Origin: Actinernus sp. WN-2022
Taxonomy: Eukaryota; Cnidaria; Anthozoa; Actiniaria; Actinernidae
Assembly (NCBI GenBank): GCA_030867875.1
Contig: JAOWCC010000577.1
Location: 147,304,344 to 147,368,343 of the forward strand
Direction of reading: 5' to 3'
DNA length: 64,000 bases
Positions 13,701-21,157 of this stretch are shown in pieces. A model generated the notes under the pieces. That model saw only the letters and a program-made list of their open reading frames with translations, searched no databases and was not told the origin of the DNA. A program made the translations under genes and the position numbers. Numbering within the stretch: the first letter of the stretch is position 1; each line of letters starts with the position of its first letter.

Positions 13701-16700
13701 CTGGGCCACAGAGGTAGGGAGGCGAACCGCTGCGCCATCCAGGCTTATCCGTTTGGAAGACTGTTTTGCAATCCTTCCAATACAACTGCTGTAGCATTCT
13801 CCTTACTGGTTTTAAACGAGGGAGTCTTGAAAGACAAGCTTAACGAACTTTCATGATGGTTCTTAGACTCAGAATTGATAAAGACAAATAAGCCATACTA
13901 TCACATTTAGAAAGACTTGTACAAATTAATTAAGAAGGAAAAGAACACAGTTCAATGAAATCAAATCAACAAGAGTGGAAAGCCATCCGACGATCAATCC
14001 ACGATCAATCCACGATCAATCCACGATCAATCCACGATCAATCCAAGATCAATCCACGATCAATCCACGATCAATCCACGATCAATCCACGATCAATCCA
14101 CGATCAATCCACGATCAATCCACGTACGGATGTACAGAAAGAGTTTTGGGCTCAATCCCGGTTTCTGAGAAACTACCCAACCACCCCTCCTTTTGATATG
14201 CGTCGTTTTATTAATGATTAAAGGAGCAGTGTCACGATTAGTATTCATGCCCAAAGTTTTGAAAATGTGTCAGGCGGACAAGAAATCAAAAGATGTGACA
14301 GAAGTAGAAGTCCGTGAGTAATCCGCTTGCATCGGCGTATTTACACGATATCTCGAGCCGAAATTGCTTTAAAACTATACTTCAGTATTATATGGTTAGG
14401 TTTGATGTTATATTTTTATAAAGCAGCATTTTATTTATTTCAATCGAAAGGGAAATTTGCAGCTGCGCGTGACATAGCGTGATTTTGCCATTGTCTATAG
14501 CAACCAATCAGAATCGTGACACTGCTCCTTTAACCATTAAAGATTAGGGTGAAGTGTGGGGGTTTAAGCTCTAGGGTCAGGCTGGCAGCATTATAACCTG
14601 TTGTTAATGATGGTCTTGTTGTCTTTTCAGAACATACAAAGAGAAGAAGATGGTATCACAGGTTGGTAACTGCTTGATTTAATTCGTGTCAGAACAACAA
14701 ACAATGAATGCCGTTGGAATGAGTTGTATCGTACATTCATACCCTCGTGGTACAACAAAATTAAAGGTGCCATCTCAACCGGTGTCCTTTTCGCACCTCG
14801 CAAGCTATCAGTTTCCTACTCTGTAATCCAATTAATAATTACTTGTGAACAAATTAAGGTATTCAGGATCTGTTGATTACCGTACGTTTTACTTCAAATC
14901 ATTGTCGCTCAAGGAGGAGCTTAAGCGATTAAACAAAATCTTCGTTCGGCGGGCATTTTCTATGGCATCTAAAATGGAGGCTAAGACCCTTCAACCTGTC
15001 TGTGTGTTGTTTGCCAGGTGGCCCACGTGGTCCAGTTGGTCCCAGGTCAAGAAGAGCTGTTACGGCTAATCCTGCTATGATGAACAGACCAAACCTAGTT
15101 GGTAGAGGGCGGCAACAGAGACCTTCAAGTCAGACGCAATCTATATTAAATGGAAGAGCGATGTCTACTACCGGTGTGGATAGGTAAGATTATTGCAACT
15201 GGTAGAAATATAGAATGGGGGACCTTGTTGCTGCTATTGTTACCCAACAAAAGAGCTATTGTATTCTGACAATAGACTGTATCGCAACTCCGCCGTCGCG
15301 GTGCACTCTGGGATGGATATCTCAGTTTCCATTGTTAAATCCAAGATGGCCGCCCAACAACAACAATGGAAAACTGAGATATCCATCCCAGAGTGCACTG
15401 CAACGGCGGAGTTGCGATATAGTCTATAGGGCAACCGTGTGACGTCATAAGATCCAAGATGGCGGCGCACGGGAAATTCAAATGAGTTTTATGGACAGGA
15501 AGTGATCCATAACTGACACCAAGCGTACAATTTACCGGAAACAAACACGGCAATCGATTTAGGCAGTCATAACAAACATTTGGGAGCAAACATTGTTTTT
15601 GGTGGAGGTTCCCTTTACAATGTGTAAACTACCTTTTTTCAACAGTGCCACTGACTCACCTCCATCAATACGCCCGCGGTCATCATCCACGAGGTCTGCG
15701 GATGACCTCAGTGATGGCAATAGGAATACAGTAAATGGAGGCAATCGACTGTCAGCAGACTTAGAAAACTACGCGCAGGTAAACTGAGTTAACGGAGATC
15801 CAACTGACACGTTCTACTGGGCTTTTCTTCTGAATACAAAGCCTTCTGTTAAAGTGCCACTACGACGAAATTCGATCATGTTCTTTTTTATTTTTGTCTT
15901 CCAAAACGACACACAGTGTCGAAAATATCCAAATCATTGAAAGATATTACCAAAGGACCAAATTAACCTATGAATTTTGCAGCGAGTTTACCGCAGAAAT
16001 CACGGCCGCCATCACTGAAGTGTGTTCCAAATACTTCGTGATTTTCAACCAGCGGTTTGCTGTCGTGACGTCATCTTCTCAACGCCTCGCTCTTGTAAAT
16101 GCATATTTCCATTCAAAACTTCTTTCTTTCCTTTCCTTTTAGGAGAAAAATAGTATAAACATGTATTTTACTTTTAAGTTCGTGGAAAAGTTTGTGTGAA
16201 ACAGCCTCGCATGTTGTTGTGTTGAGAAGATGACGTCACGTCCGCTGGAAATTAGCTCTGTCATAGCTCTGTCACGGAACGGGTTCAAGTAATGGCGGAC
16301 ATAAAAACTCAAGATTCGGACCCCCCAAAATAAGACTTCCTGTCGTCATATCAAAAAACGGTGTGGATAGGAACAAATATAGCAACTTTGCTTTACAAAT
16401 ACGCGAAAATATCACTAACTCAAAATTTGATCGTAGTGGCACTTTAACAACTGAAATATGTGTTAAAGGGACTGTGTCATGGTGAGAGACCATTACATTA
16501 GATGTCCGGGCCGGACACCGGTCATTATCAGCGATTCTCATATGAACTGACGAACCTCGCGCACATGTGGGATGGTAAAAATCAAAGCAAATATTCAAAA
16601 ATGACTAAAAAACTGTGTAAACAGTATACAGTATTCAAGTAAAATAATGAATACTTTCAATCAAGCATTGAAGGAGGGGGGTTTAACTGTTTTAACCCAC

Positions 16701-19700
16701 CAATCGAACACTGACTCCATACATGCGTAGTACCATGACATAGCCCCTTTAATGTTAAGCGGTTTGGTATAATAATGAGTCCAGCTAGGTCGAGAAGTGT
16801 TCTAACTTTAAGAAAAGGATTTACGCACATTCATAACATTTATCACTGATTGGGTAATAACGCGGCAGCTAAAGTGATCGTCTCCTGTCACTCATTGCCG
16901 TGTCGTACAATTCCATACCCAGGTCCGTCTGTTGTAAAGTTAATGCTATAATGCTATCCTCGCTGTAATATTAATATTTCATGATCGAGGTCTGCAGTGA
17001 ACCCTTTAGATGACTTGGAAACTATAGTTTAGCGCTTGTTAGATGCTTGCTGGCATAATATAGATATCAAGCCTTCGTTAAAAAAGAAATGCGAATTATG
17101 TTTGGCCGAACTGATGGTTGGTAACTGTTAAGGTGGCATCTTCTCTGCTGTGTTTTTGCCTGAGTCGTATAACCTTGCCTTTGACAACGAATAGCTCTTA
17201 CTCTAAGCAACTGCGTCAACAAATCAGATTTATTGTTTTCTTTATAGTTTTTATCTGACACTGCAGTGTAGAAGACTTGCCATAGTTTGTTTTCCTTTTT
17301 TAGGGTTATTTGTGTTGGTTTATGCATGTGTTTTCTTTTGTCAGCGGCGGCATCGTGATATTGAACCTCAAAACGCAGATGACGAACGGAGGCAGTTGGA
17401 AATAGCAATCGAGCTCAGCAAACGACATGCCGCCGCGGTAGAATCATACTCAAGGGTGGGCTAAACACGCTCAGTTGCCTCGTTTTGTAGACATAAGTAG
17501 CTAGTAAAATCCCTTTCTGACGGTGTTAGTTTATAGATACGGCAGTTTTGTAACATTAGGTTTATTTATTAAGCTTCAGACAAGAATACTATGTTGCATA
17601 TCGCACGTTATAACACGTGACTTGTTGTGACGTGTCTTGTCAGAAGTGCCCAACCTTGAGGTTCTGTAGCCAAGAGCCTGTGAGTTGCTAGCCAAGCTCA
17701 TTGCGTTTCTTTCCTGTTCCGTTCGGTTCTATATAAAAATAAAAATAAATTGGTTCTGTGGTTGAGCTTATCGGGCTCTTGTCTAAGAACTATGTTTTGT
17801 TGAGAGATTTGGCTACATTTATAGTTGTAGAAAGCGGATTTTGTTATGAGCTTCTAAACGTAGCCAAGTTTACTTAACGACAGTGTTTCTGTTTCGATTT
17901 TAACTTATGGTGTATAATTAGTTTTTTTCCCGCCCTTCTAAAACTGAATCCCACATCAGCCGCGGCAAAACGTCATGCATGCGCTTTTGATGCGCCAGTT
18001 TCCCGCCCAAACTGAAAGAAAACCAATGCAACAGCCCACTTTCGATATATTCATCACTTGTCACACACAAACGTGACATGAGGCTCCGGGACAATGAACT
18101 GTATTCTTTTCTCTTTTCACGAATCACTGAGCATTATAGACCGGAGCCTCCTAATGAAACCTTTGAGCGTGAAAGCTTAGCCCAAGACTTTACAGGTTTA
18201 ACTTTTCTTAATTTGTAATTTGTGAGTTTACCGGAAGAACGAAGGCTCTAGTTTCATATACTAGTTTCCGAGGTCTTAAACGTTTTTAGTAAATCATTTT
18301 ATAGCTAAGTAAACTCACAGTGAATTACAAATTAAGAAACCTTCAACCTGCTGAAGTCTTTGGCTTAGCTTTTAAGTGTTTTCTTGTTTTTCGCGAAACA
18401 TATCACGTAAATACGCGTACGCGCTGAAAATTAGAAACATGGGGGATTGCCTCTGTTTTCTTTTAGTTTCGGCGGGAAACTGGGAAGACGCGTGCGCGAT
18501 TGGACAACAGCGCATGCGCGTGACGTTTGGCCGCGTGGTTGGTATCGGTATGCATGCTTGCAGTTCGTAATGCTTTGTAATAGTTGCTGCTTTTAAAGTA
18601 AAGCAATAAAAGGCTGATAAATGCCAGTATGAGGCTAATGTACGCTTATCAGCTGACTGATGTTATCCTTTGCAATCGGTTGTGGGCATTGACCTCGCCC
18701 TTGTGTTAACCTATACTTCAATCGCTACATTCGTAATCATTATTTTACTTGTGACATGATCATAGTACAACATCATATTCAGATGTATTACATCAACTCA
18801 AGGGTGTTACAGAAAAATTCAAACAGATTTTTTTGGCATCCCGAGTATATATAACTGATCAGAAATAAAGAGTTTCGATCAAGATCACACACCCCTTTCC
18901 AAGGGCACGGCCGGGAGTCAAACCCACGCCCTCCCACATGCTAGACCGATGCTCTATTGACAGAAGTGATTTTGTGTGTGCCATGGCCACAACACTAGTC
19001 AAGCCCATATAACATAGCTCTAGTAGAATCTAGATTACTTATAAGTAGTGAGATTTAGCAACCGTTGACCTGTTTAAAATCACGCAGCATTATCACGCCT
19101 TCTTCTCGGGCATCCAACACAAAAAGAGGGAAACCGGGCTTCCTGTGGTCAAGAGAGGTGATGAGTCTGAGAGCTCTCTTTATTTACGGGAGCCCGCAAA
19201 TCAATTTTTTTTCTCGGCAGTTGGAGTTGTCTGCGAAGAAGGAATTCTCGCACGCACTCACGCACAGCACGAAATACTAAAACTACTTGTGAAACGATCC
19301 ACGCGTTAGTAATACACCAGTTCACGTAGACAAAACACTGTTTTTGTTTAATTGTTGCCATCGGTTAGTGTCGGTGCTAAGCTATTGTGTATTGTATTAT
19401 AGGACTCGCTTAATCTTCCCGAGTCACCGAGACACTCTTCAGGTAAGGAAGAAGCTGTTGGAATTGGACAATTAATATAATAGATAGTGTGGATAAAGAT
19501 GGTGCAGATATGAGCAAGCAGTAGAATGGAAAACTTATGAAGCCCCAAAAACAGCACTGCTGAGTTGAGTGAGTTTCATTGACACCCCCCCCCCCAAACG
19601 GTCCAACAGGCCTTTTGCATGATGATGTCATGCTTTTGTCGTCACCACCAAGCCTCACTTTTGTGTTGAGAGGAAATGTTGTGCCAAAGAGAGGCTTGGT

Positions 19701-19942
19701 GGTGATCACAGTAACGTGATATCATTATTAAATCTAGGAATGTTTAGCTATGTGCCCGCTTACCAGACAAACAGTGTAATGAAATAACAGATTTCAGCCA
19801 CGATCACTGTGGCGTCATGTTCTACCCCTTCGCTGCAGTGCTAATGTGCATTTGTTGTATTTTAGCTTCAGGTTCCAGTTCAGGGATGAGTACGTCACCA
19901 ACACCCAGTCAAGAGGAAACCGTTACGTCACCAGACTGGTAA
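1596..19942 (+). CDS. CDC42BP (MRCK): MRCK-type Cdc42-binding Ser/Thr kinase, 3' half (PH end, CNH, CRIB, tail), 19 exons
   Basis: Exons joined in phase: 1596-1739, 2346-2421, 3458-3520, 4502-4582, 5857-5940, 6628-6752, 7175-7289, 7921-8031, 10173-10253, 10966-11063, 11975-12065, 12147-12225, 13136-13292, 14631-14661, 15018-15183, 15646-15778, 17345-17455, 19403-19442, 19866-19942. All junctions are AG/GT and the phases add up to 620 residues plus TAA. Residues 1-48 are the end of a PH domain. About 50-382 form the citron-homology (CNH) domain, with landmarks [36 protein letters not shown] and YELMWPSPP. Residues 409-426, [18 protein letters not shown], are a CRIB motif that binds GTP-Cdc42. 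The CRIB after CNH separates MRCK from citron kinase, which lacks it. MRCK family members phosphorylate myosin light chain regulators and drive actomyosin at membranes. The N-terminal kinase, coiled coil and C1 regions are not in the window. The tail (about 436-620) is Ser/Arg/Pro-rich and divergent. The last exon may instead splice at 19938. Confidence 0.92.
1834..2260. mobile_element. TTAAAG foldback MITE, family B (right end lost)
   Basis: Starts TTAAAGTGCTACTGCGATCA and shares its course with the full copy at 20651-21157, including the segment with AAAGGATCGCTC. An internal inverted pair (GCGGGAAGTCAGA against TCAGACTTCCCG) remains, but the terminal TIR on the right is absent. It is non-coding and intronic in MRCK. 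Confidence 0.75.
2346..2421 (+). CDS. CDC42BP (MRCK): MRCK exon b: start of CNH domain
   Basis: Follows TGCAG and ends before GTAGGT. It encodes [20 protein letters not shown] and onward to CATII, which aligns in position with the first CNH strand of MRCK proteins. It leaves one base (phase 1). Confidence 0.8.
2530..3300. mobile_element. long-TIR DNA element, family R (right end truncated)
   Basis: Begins tagcctgaattcagccgtct and runs parallel to the complete copy at 59731-60650 for most of its length, including the GCCGTCCAG segment, the CAAATATCCTTC/CATTC segment and the TTGTTGCTTCAAAAGG segment. The similarity fades near 3300 without the closing inverted repeat. No intact ORF spans it. 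It lies in the MRCK intron between exons b and c. Confidence 0.75.
3458..3520 (+). CDS. CDC42BP (MRCK): MRCK exon c: CNH domain
   Basis: Acceptor TTTGCAG, donor GTAAGT. It encodes [20 protein letters not shown], the CNH strand with the G-x-E-x-G-L pattern. It is phase 1 in and phase 1 out. Confidence 0.88.
3576..3850. mobile_element. TTAAAG foldback MITE, family D
   Basis: Ends are TTAAAGGGGCTGGGTCATGG and, inverted, CCATGACATAGCCCCTTTAA. The interior has the family motif CACATGTGGGATGGT. Other copies lie at 6233-6490, about 7312-7800 and 16462-16752. Intronic. Confidence 0.8.
4365..4501 (+). repeat. tandem copies of the acceptor region and 5' end of MRCK exon d
   Basis: The block TTTAACCACCGATATTCACT plus TGTATCAAGGTATATCCCGT occurs twice (exon-like starts at 4392 and 4446, 54 bp apart) before the third copy that leads into the true exon start at 4502. 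The first two copies carry GTATCGCGGACATG where the exon has GTATCGGGGACAAC. Only the third has a good pyrimidine-rich acceptor (GATTTCTCTAG). Confidence 0.85.
4502..4582 (+). CDS. CDC42BP (MRCK): MRCK exon d: CNH domain
   Basis: Encodes [20 protein letters not shown] and on to LIALISG, matching the CNH segment that precedes the [10 protein letters not shown] strand. Acceptor TTTCTCTAG, donor GTCAGG. Phase 1 at both ends. The exon start is repeated twice upstream. Confidence 0.88.
4993..5262 (+). mobile_element. tRNA-derived SINE, family S
   Basis: The head GGGGTGGCACAGTGATTAAG resembles a pol III box A, and CCAGGTTCTTTCCCTGG about 35 bases later is box B-like. The body follows with TTTTTCTCCAAGTCCTCCGG and a tail ending GGTTGTTTCAGGTCCC. 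Inverted copies are at about 7590-7765 and 13578-13748, and the tail alone is at about 21795-21880. It is a retroposed repeat and no functional tRNA can be folded from it. Confidence 0.8.
5857..5940 (+). CDS. CDC42BP (MRCK): MRCK exon e: CNH domain
   Basis: Acceptor TTATTCCAG, donor GTATGG. It encodes [20 protein letters not shown] then PVKINETK. The G-x-N-x-H-x-x-L-Y-P-x-S-S-L-D-G string is a hallmark of MRCK CNH domains. Phase 1 at both ends. Confidence 0.92.
6233..6490. mobile_element. TTAAAG foldback MITE, family D
   Basis: Starts TTAAAGGCGCTGTGTCATGG and ends in the imperfect inverse GTGCCACAGCTCCTTATAA. The interior resembles the copy at 3576 read in the other orientation. Intronic in MRCK. 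Confidence 0.65.
6628..6752 (+). CDS. CDC42BP (MRCK): MRCK exon f: CNH domain
   Basis: Acceptor TCTTGCAG, donor GTAAGA. It encodes [20 protein letters not shown] then [20 protein letters not shown], the conserved C-L-x-V-A-V-K-R strand of MRCK CNH. Phase 1 in, 0 out. Confidence 0.92.
7175..7289 (+). CDS. CDC42BP (MRCK): MRCK exon g: CNH domain
   Basis: Acceptor TTTTTCTTGCAG, donor GTAAGA. It encodes a segment with [20 protein letters not shown], equivalent to the V-G-Y-P-S-G-F and G-D-G-Q-P motifs of the family. Phase 0 in, 1 out. Confidence 0.92.
7312..7803. mobile_element. family D foldback split by a SINE insertion
   Basis: The left part (TGTTCGATTGGTAGCTGTTA, then CATCCCACATGTGCATAATA) and the right part (CTCTCACCGTGACACAATG) belong to the family D foldback seen at 6233. 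Between them, from about 7540 to 7766, lies a reverse-oriented copy of SINE family S. The SINE therefore landed in an existing MITE. Confidence 0.6.
7590..7766 (-). mobile_element. tRNA-derived SINE, family S, inverted copy
   Basis: On the - strand it reads GGCGTGGCGCAGTGGTAAAA (box A-like) then CCCGGGTTCGATTCCGG (a near-perfect box B), followed by the body GAGAGTTTTTCTCCGGGTTC. Its pol III boxes are better preserved than those of the copy at 4993. Confidence 0.82.
7921..8031 (+). CDS. CDC42BP (MRCK): MRCK exon h: CNH domain
   Basis: Acceptor TTGTTTTCAG, donor GTAAGT. It encodes [20 protein letters not shown] then [17 protein letters not shown], matching the N-x-x-D-P-S-L and E-Y-L-L-C-F motifs of MRCK CNH. 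Phase 1 at both ends. Confidence 0.92.
8209..8708. mobile_element. CAGGGTTC...GAACCCTG element with 5-bp target duplication
   Basis: Termini CAGGGTTCACAC and GTGTGCGAACCCTG are inverted repeats. The flanks ATAAC (8204-8208) and ATAAC (8709-8713) form a direct repeat. The interior repeats the phrase AAAGTCATGGAATTT several times and has no coding capacity. It is a non-autonomous DNA transposon in the MRCK intron after exon h. Confidence 0.8.
8801..9129. mobile_element. foldback element
   Basis: GGGAAGAGGTCAAAACAATG at the left is matched inverted by CATTGTTTTGACCTCTTCCC at the right, and internally GGGACCCAATTTTG pairs with CAAAATTGGGTCCC. This is a hairpin-type non-coding repeat. Confidence 0.8.
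9230..9854. mobile_element. TTAAAG foldback MITE, family A
   Basis: Long inverted arms start TTAAAGTGCCTATAACCC and end with the inverse GGGTTACAGGCACTTTAA. Further matched segments are GAAAAGTTTTGAATACTTCT and AGAAGTACTCAAAACTTTTC. Sister copies are at 23969-24427 and 51150-51708. Confidence 0.88.
9974..10060. repeat. hairpin repeat
   Basis: CTGGGTGCCAGAGGTTCTAC (arm) pairs with GTAGAACCTCTGGCACCCAG about 40 bp downstream, a near-perfect 28-bp stem. A related degenerate copy with TGGGTACCAGAGGTTCG lies at about 27165-27250. Confidence 0.85.
10173..10253 (+). CDS. CDC42BP (MRCK): MRCK exon i: CNH domain
   Basis: Acceptor GTTTTCCTTAG, donor GTAAGT. It encodes [20 protein letters not shown] then PSPPTSV, the G-x-x-V-D-x-x-G-x-x-x-R and E-L-M-W-P motifs of MRCK CNH. 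Phase 1 at both ends. Confidence 0.9.
10290..10785. mobile_element. foldback repeat with internal tandem units
   Basis: Left arm GGTTTTCGATTGAGTGTTGT and right arm ACGACACTCGGTTGAAAACC are inverted. Inside, the phrase TCCTGATTGGTTCATTGACG and variants repeat in tandem (about 10670-10745). Intronic in MRCK. Confidence 0.7.
10798..11027 (+). repeat. 115-bp tandem duplication covering the 5' end of MRCK exon j
   Basis: Unit 1 is 10798-10912 and unit 2 is 10913-11027. Each carries the acceptor CTACAG and the exon start CCTATTC(A/T)TATCCCAATG through GTGTTCGATTCAAGG. Only unit 2 continues into the exon body and a donor. Unit 1, read on from its acceptor, meets a stop inside unit 2. Confidence 0.9.
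10966..11063 (+). CDS. CDC42BP (MRCK): MRCK exon j: CNH domain
   Basis: Acceptor TTATCTACAG, donor GTAATG. It encodes [20 protein letters not shown] then [13 protein letters not shown], the V-D-V-F-D-x-R-T-x-E-W-x-Q-T-I motif of MRCK CNH. Phase 1 in, 0 out. A truncated copy of its 5' end lies 115 bp upstream. Confidence 0.9.
11975..12065 (+). CDS. CDC42BP (MRCK): MRCK exon k: end of CNH domain
   Basis: Acceptor ACTTTACAG, donor GTAAGA. It encodes [20 protein letters not shown] then [10 protein letters not shown]. The G-x-L-x-x-C-x-S-x-x-x-x-L-V-Y-x-K pattern matches the last CNH strands. The acceptor GATCAG at about 11991 is an alternative but breaks phase with exon j. Confidence 0.85.
12147..12225 (+). 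CDS. CDC42BP (MRCK): MRCK exon l: CNH to CRIB linker
   Basis: Acceptor CCATTTTCAG, donor GTAGGC. It encodes [20 protein letters not shown] then RLKNKR, a basic linker like the one that ends the CNH domain in MRCK proteins. Phase 1 in, 2 out. Confidence 0.85.
12796..12945. repeat. CATCCATC / CATCCGTC minisatellite
   Basis: Imperfect tandem array of CATCTCATCCGTC and CATCCATCCACC units, about 8-25 bp in variable arrangement. It lies in the MRCK intron before the CRIB exon. The open frames it creates are repeat artefacts. Confidence 0.9.
13136..13292 (+). CDS. CDC42BP (MRCK): MRCK exon m: CRIB (Cdc42/Rac-binding) motif
   Basis: Acceptor GTGTTTAG, donor GTAAGT. It encodes [20 protein letters not shown], then DVKSKL and the [22 protein letters not shown], followed by LQILRDLPV. 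The CRIB consensus I-S-x-P-x-x-F-x-H-x-x-H-x-G is complete, including both His residues. In the MRCK family this motif binds active Cdc42 and comes after CNH, as here. Phase 2 in, 0 out. Confidence 0.95.
13578..13748 (-). mobile_element. tRNA-derived SINE, family S, inverted copy
   Basis: On the - strand it reads CCTGGATGGCGCAGCGGTTC (box A-like), then CCAGGTTCGATTCCCGC (box B), and the body GAGGGTTTTTCTCCGGGTTC. It matches the copies at 4993 and 7590. Intronic in MRCK. Confidence 0.82.
13989..14125. repeat. 11-bp minisatellite (CGATCAATCCA), about 12 copies
   Basis: A nearly perfect head-to-tail array of CGATCAATCCA with a single C-to-A variant in one unit. The unit length is not a multiple of three, so all frames cycle through the same peptide. 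The apparent ORFs are artefacts. Intron between MRCK exons m and n. Confidence 0.95.
14217..14533. mobile_element. TTAAAG foldback MITE, family E
   Basis: The left terminus TTAAAGGAGCAGTGTCACGA is repeated inverted as TCGTGACACTGCTCCTTTAA, a perfect 20-bp TIR. The interior is non-coding. Intronic. Confidence 0.92.
14631..14661 (+). CDS. CDC42BP (MRCK): MRCK micro-exon n (31 nt)
   Basis: Acceptor GTCTTTTCAG, donor GTTGGT. It encodes [10 protein letters not shown] plus one base. The call rests on phase: exon m ends in phase 0 and exon o needs phase 1, so a phase-shifting exon is required between them and this one supplies it. Confidence 0.65.
15018..15183 (+). CDS. CDC42BP (MRCK): MRCK exon o: Gly/Arg-rich tail
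   Basis: Acceptor TTTGCCAG, donor GTAAGA. It encodes [20 protein letters not shown] then [20 protein letters not shown] and more. The region is low-complexity and basic, with PRGPVGPR and GRGRQQR. It corresponds in position to the divergent tail after CRIB. Phase 1 in, 2 out. Confidence 0.75.
15258..15432. mobile_element. hairpin MITE with CGGCGGAGTTGCGAT arms
   Basis: ATCGCAACTCCGCCGTCGCG then TGCACTCTGGGATGGATATC is matched inverted by GATATCCATCCCAGAGTGCA then CGGCGGAGTTGCGAT. The stem is about 70 bp around a short loop. Intronic in MRCK. Confidence 0.88.
15646..15778 (+). CDS. CDC42BP (MRCK): MRCK exon p: Ser/Arg/Pro-rich tail
   Basis: Acceptor CTTTTTTCAACAG, donor GTAAAC. It encodes [20 protein letters not shown] then [29 protein letters not shown] is a possible basophilic kinase target. 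Phase 2 in, 0 out. Confidence 0.75.
15849..16447. mobile_element. TTAAAG foldback MITE, family C
   Basis: TTAAAGTGCCACTACGACGA at the left and ATCGTAGTGGCACTTTAA at the right are inverted. Long sub-terminal arms also pair (the CCGCCATCACTGAAG and GTAATGGCGGAC region). Sister copies are at 25751-26250 and 46772-47373. Intronic. Confidence 0.88.
16462..16752. mobile_element. TTAAAG foldback MITE, family D
   Basis: TTAAAGGGACTGTGTCATGG and the inverse CCATGACATAGCCCCTTTAA bound the element. The interior has GCACATGTGGGATGGT as at 3576. It sits 14 bp from the family C element, so two related-ended elements are adjacent. Confidence 0.85.
17345..17455 (+). CDS. CDC42BP (MRCK): MRCK exon q: acidic-basic helix with UIM-like motif
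   Basis: Acceptor CTTTTGTCAG, donor GTGGGC. It encodes [20 protein letters not shown] then [17 protein letters not shown]. Residues 557-573 of the partial chain fit the ubiquitin-interacting motif pattern of an acidic patch, Leu563, Ala566 and Ser570 (hydrophobic-x-x-Ala-x-x-x-Ser). Phase 0 at both ends, so the exon can be skipped without a frameshift. Confidence 0.7.
18190..18345. mobile_element. hairpin repeat
   Basis: TTCTTAATTTGTAATTTGTG then AGTTTACC is matched inverted by GTAAACTCACAGTGAATTAC then AAATTAAGAA. Short foldback in the MRCK intron between exons q and r. Confidence 0.75.
18884..18968 (-). mobile_element. degenerate tRNA-like SINE fragment
   Basis: Read on the - strand, CAATAGAGCATCGGTCTAGC resembles a tRNA D-arm (box A) region and GGGTTTGACTCCCGG a box B. 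No body or intact cloverleaf is evident. It is unlike SINE family S. Confidence 0.45.
19403..19442 (+). CDS. CDC42BP (MRCK): MRCK exon r (40 nt)
   Basis: Acceptor GTATTATAG, donor GTAAGG. It encodes [13 protein letters not shown] plus one base. It supplies the phase 1 start that exon s requires. PESPRHSS is a Ser/Pro tail segment. The call rests on phase and splice sites. Confidence 0.6.
19866..19942 (+). CDS. CDC42BP (MRCK): MRCK exon s: C-terminus and stop
   Basis: Acceptor GTATTTTAG. It encodes [20 protein letters not shown] then TSPDW followed by TAA at 19940-19942. The TAA is part of a strong donor-like string TG|GTAAGT, so the transcript may end here or splice on. Splicing from 19938 into the pyrimidine-preceded AG at 26698 would give an immediate TGA, so both routes end the protein at nearly the same residue. 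A polyadenylation hexamer AATAAA is at 20081-20086. Confidence 0.65.
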
Positions 19943-20080
19943 GTAGTCCCTCGCGTCCATCTTACGTCATGGGTTGGGTTGGGCCGGAGGAATGGATTTG
20001 CATGTAAAATAGTGCACACCATCTGTCGCTTAGCATCTTGTAAACGGACTTTCAGAACACTAGCAGACGAGGATACTCTC

Positions 20081-20086
20081 AATAAA
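20081..20086 (+). terminator. candidate polyadenylation signal (AATAAA) for MRCK
   Basis: The first AATAAA after the TAA at 19940, about 140 bp downstream, a reasonable 3'UTR length if the last exon reads through the donor-like site. AT-rich DNA has many chance hexamers, so confidence is limited. Confidence 0.4.
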
Positions 20087-20650
20087 TAGAGGATGAAGCA
20101 ATGTTTTAAAACCTGGCTAACCCTTGATAGATCTCAAATTAAAAATAATTTTGCGATATAACTTGTAAGTGTTAACTTGTTAGTGTACCACTTTTTTTTT
20201 TTGCATGAAATGTTATTTTTTAACTCGTTAATTTACTTTGTTATAACTATACGCGATAATATACTAATACTAATATATTCTTAAACGTCAGGTGTTGAAA
20301 TATGCAATTAGTGTACCTCTTATGTACCACGAAAAATGTAATGTTTTTGCAACGAATATTTAAAACTACGTTAAATTACCGAGTAGGATTAAATGATAGT
20401 ATATACAAACAAATCTTGATATGTTTTTAATTCATTCATAATTTATTCATATTTGGCGATTAACACGACTGTCATTCTCAACGGAGAAGCCATCGCATCA
20501 GTGTAGACCTAAAGCTAAACTAAAGACTCGTTAACAATTTCAGTGATGTAACCTTTCGTTTAACAGTTGTTGTTTCAACACGCAAGCTTAAAAACTAAAC
20601 CGTAAACGCTTTAGTCACACCTTGGCTACTAAACTACCCAATCCATATCG

Positions 20651-21157
20651 CTAAAGTGCTACTGCGATCAAATTACACTTTTCCTGTTTTCTTCAGCTTT
20701 GGAAAGATAGAAGTACTAAATAATTACGATTTAAAATCTTAAGTCAGCATTCCTGAGGGAAGACTGATGTTTGTTTGCCATAATTTCCGTACGCCATTAC
20801 TTGGTTTAGAATTGATGACGTCATGTTAGCAACCCAACAACACAGATGTGGCTACTGGAGTATATATGCAGAAGAAACGAGTCATTTTTATATAGGAACG
20901 CGTAGAGAGCTTGTACTCAAAGTTTGAACGTTATAAAATGCCTTTTAGTCTCTATGTCGCGTACATGTCGTGTACTTAGATGACGTCACGAAAAGATCGC
21001 TAAACAAAGGATCGCTCGTTTGGCGGTTAATCTGAGCTCGAGCTCGAGGTCAAAATAATCTTTCGATGAAAGATTTGAAATGGTAAGTATTTGTTACTTT
21101 TCCTTTCCGAAGCTGAAGAAAACAGGAAAGTGTAATTTGATCGCAGTAGCACTTTAA
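20651..21157. mobile_element. TTAAAG-type foldback MITE, family B (full copy)
   Basis: Left end CTAAAGTGCTACTGCGATCA and right end TGATCGCAGTAGCACTTTAA are inverted repeats, with further pairing through ATTACACTTTTCCTGTTTTC. This complete copy defines the family seen truncated at 1834. Confidence 0.9.

Noticed and set aside
4993..13748. Functional tRNA genes at the SINE heads (4993, 7590, 13578)
   Set aside because: The pol III box-like motifs are present, but no full cloverleaf with paired acceptor stem is evident, and each head is joined to the same SINE body.
12796..14125. Possible CRISPR-like arrays
   Set aside because: The short repeats are contiguous head-to-tail without unique spacers, in a spliced animal gene. 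They are minisatellites.
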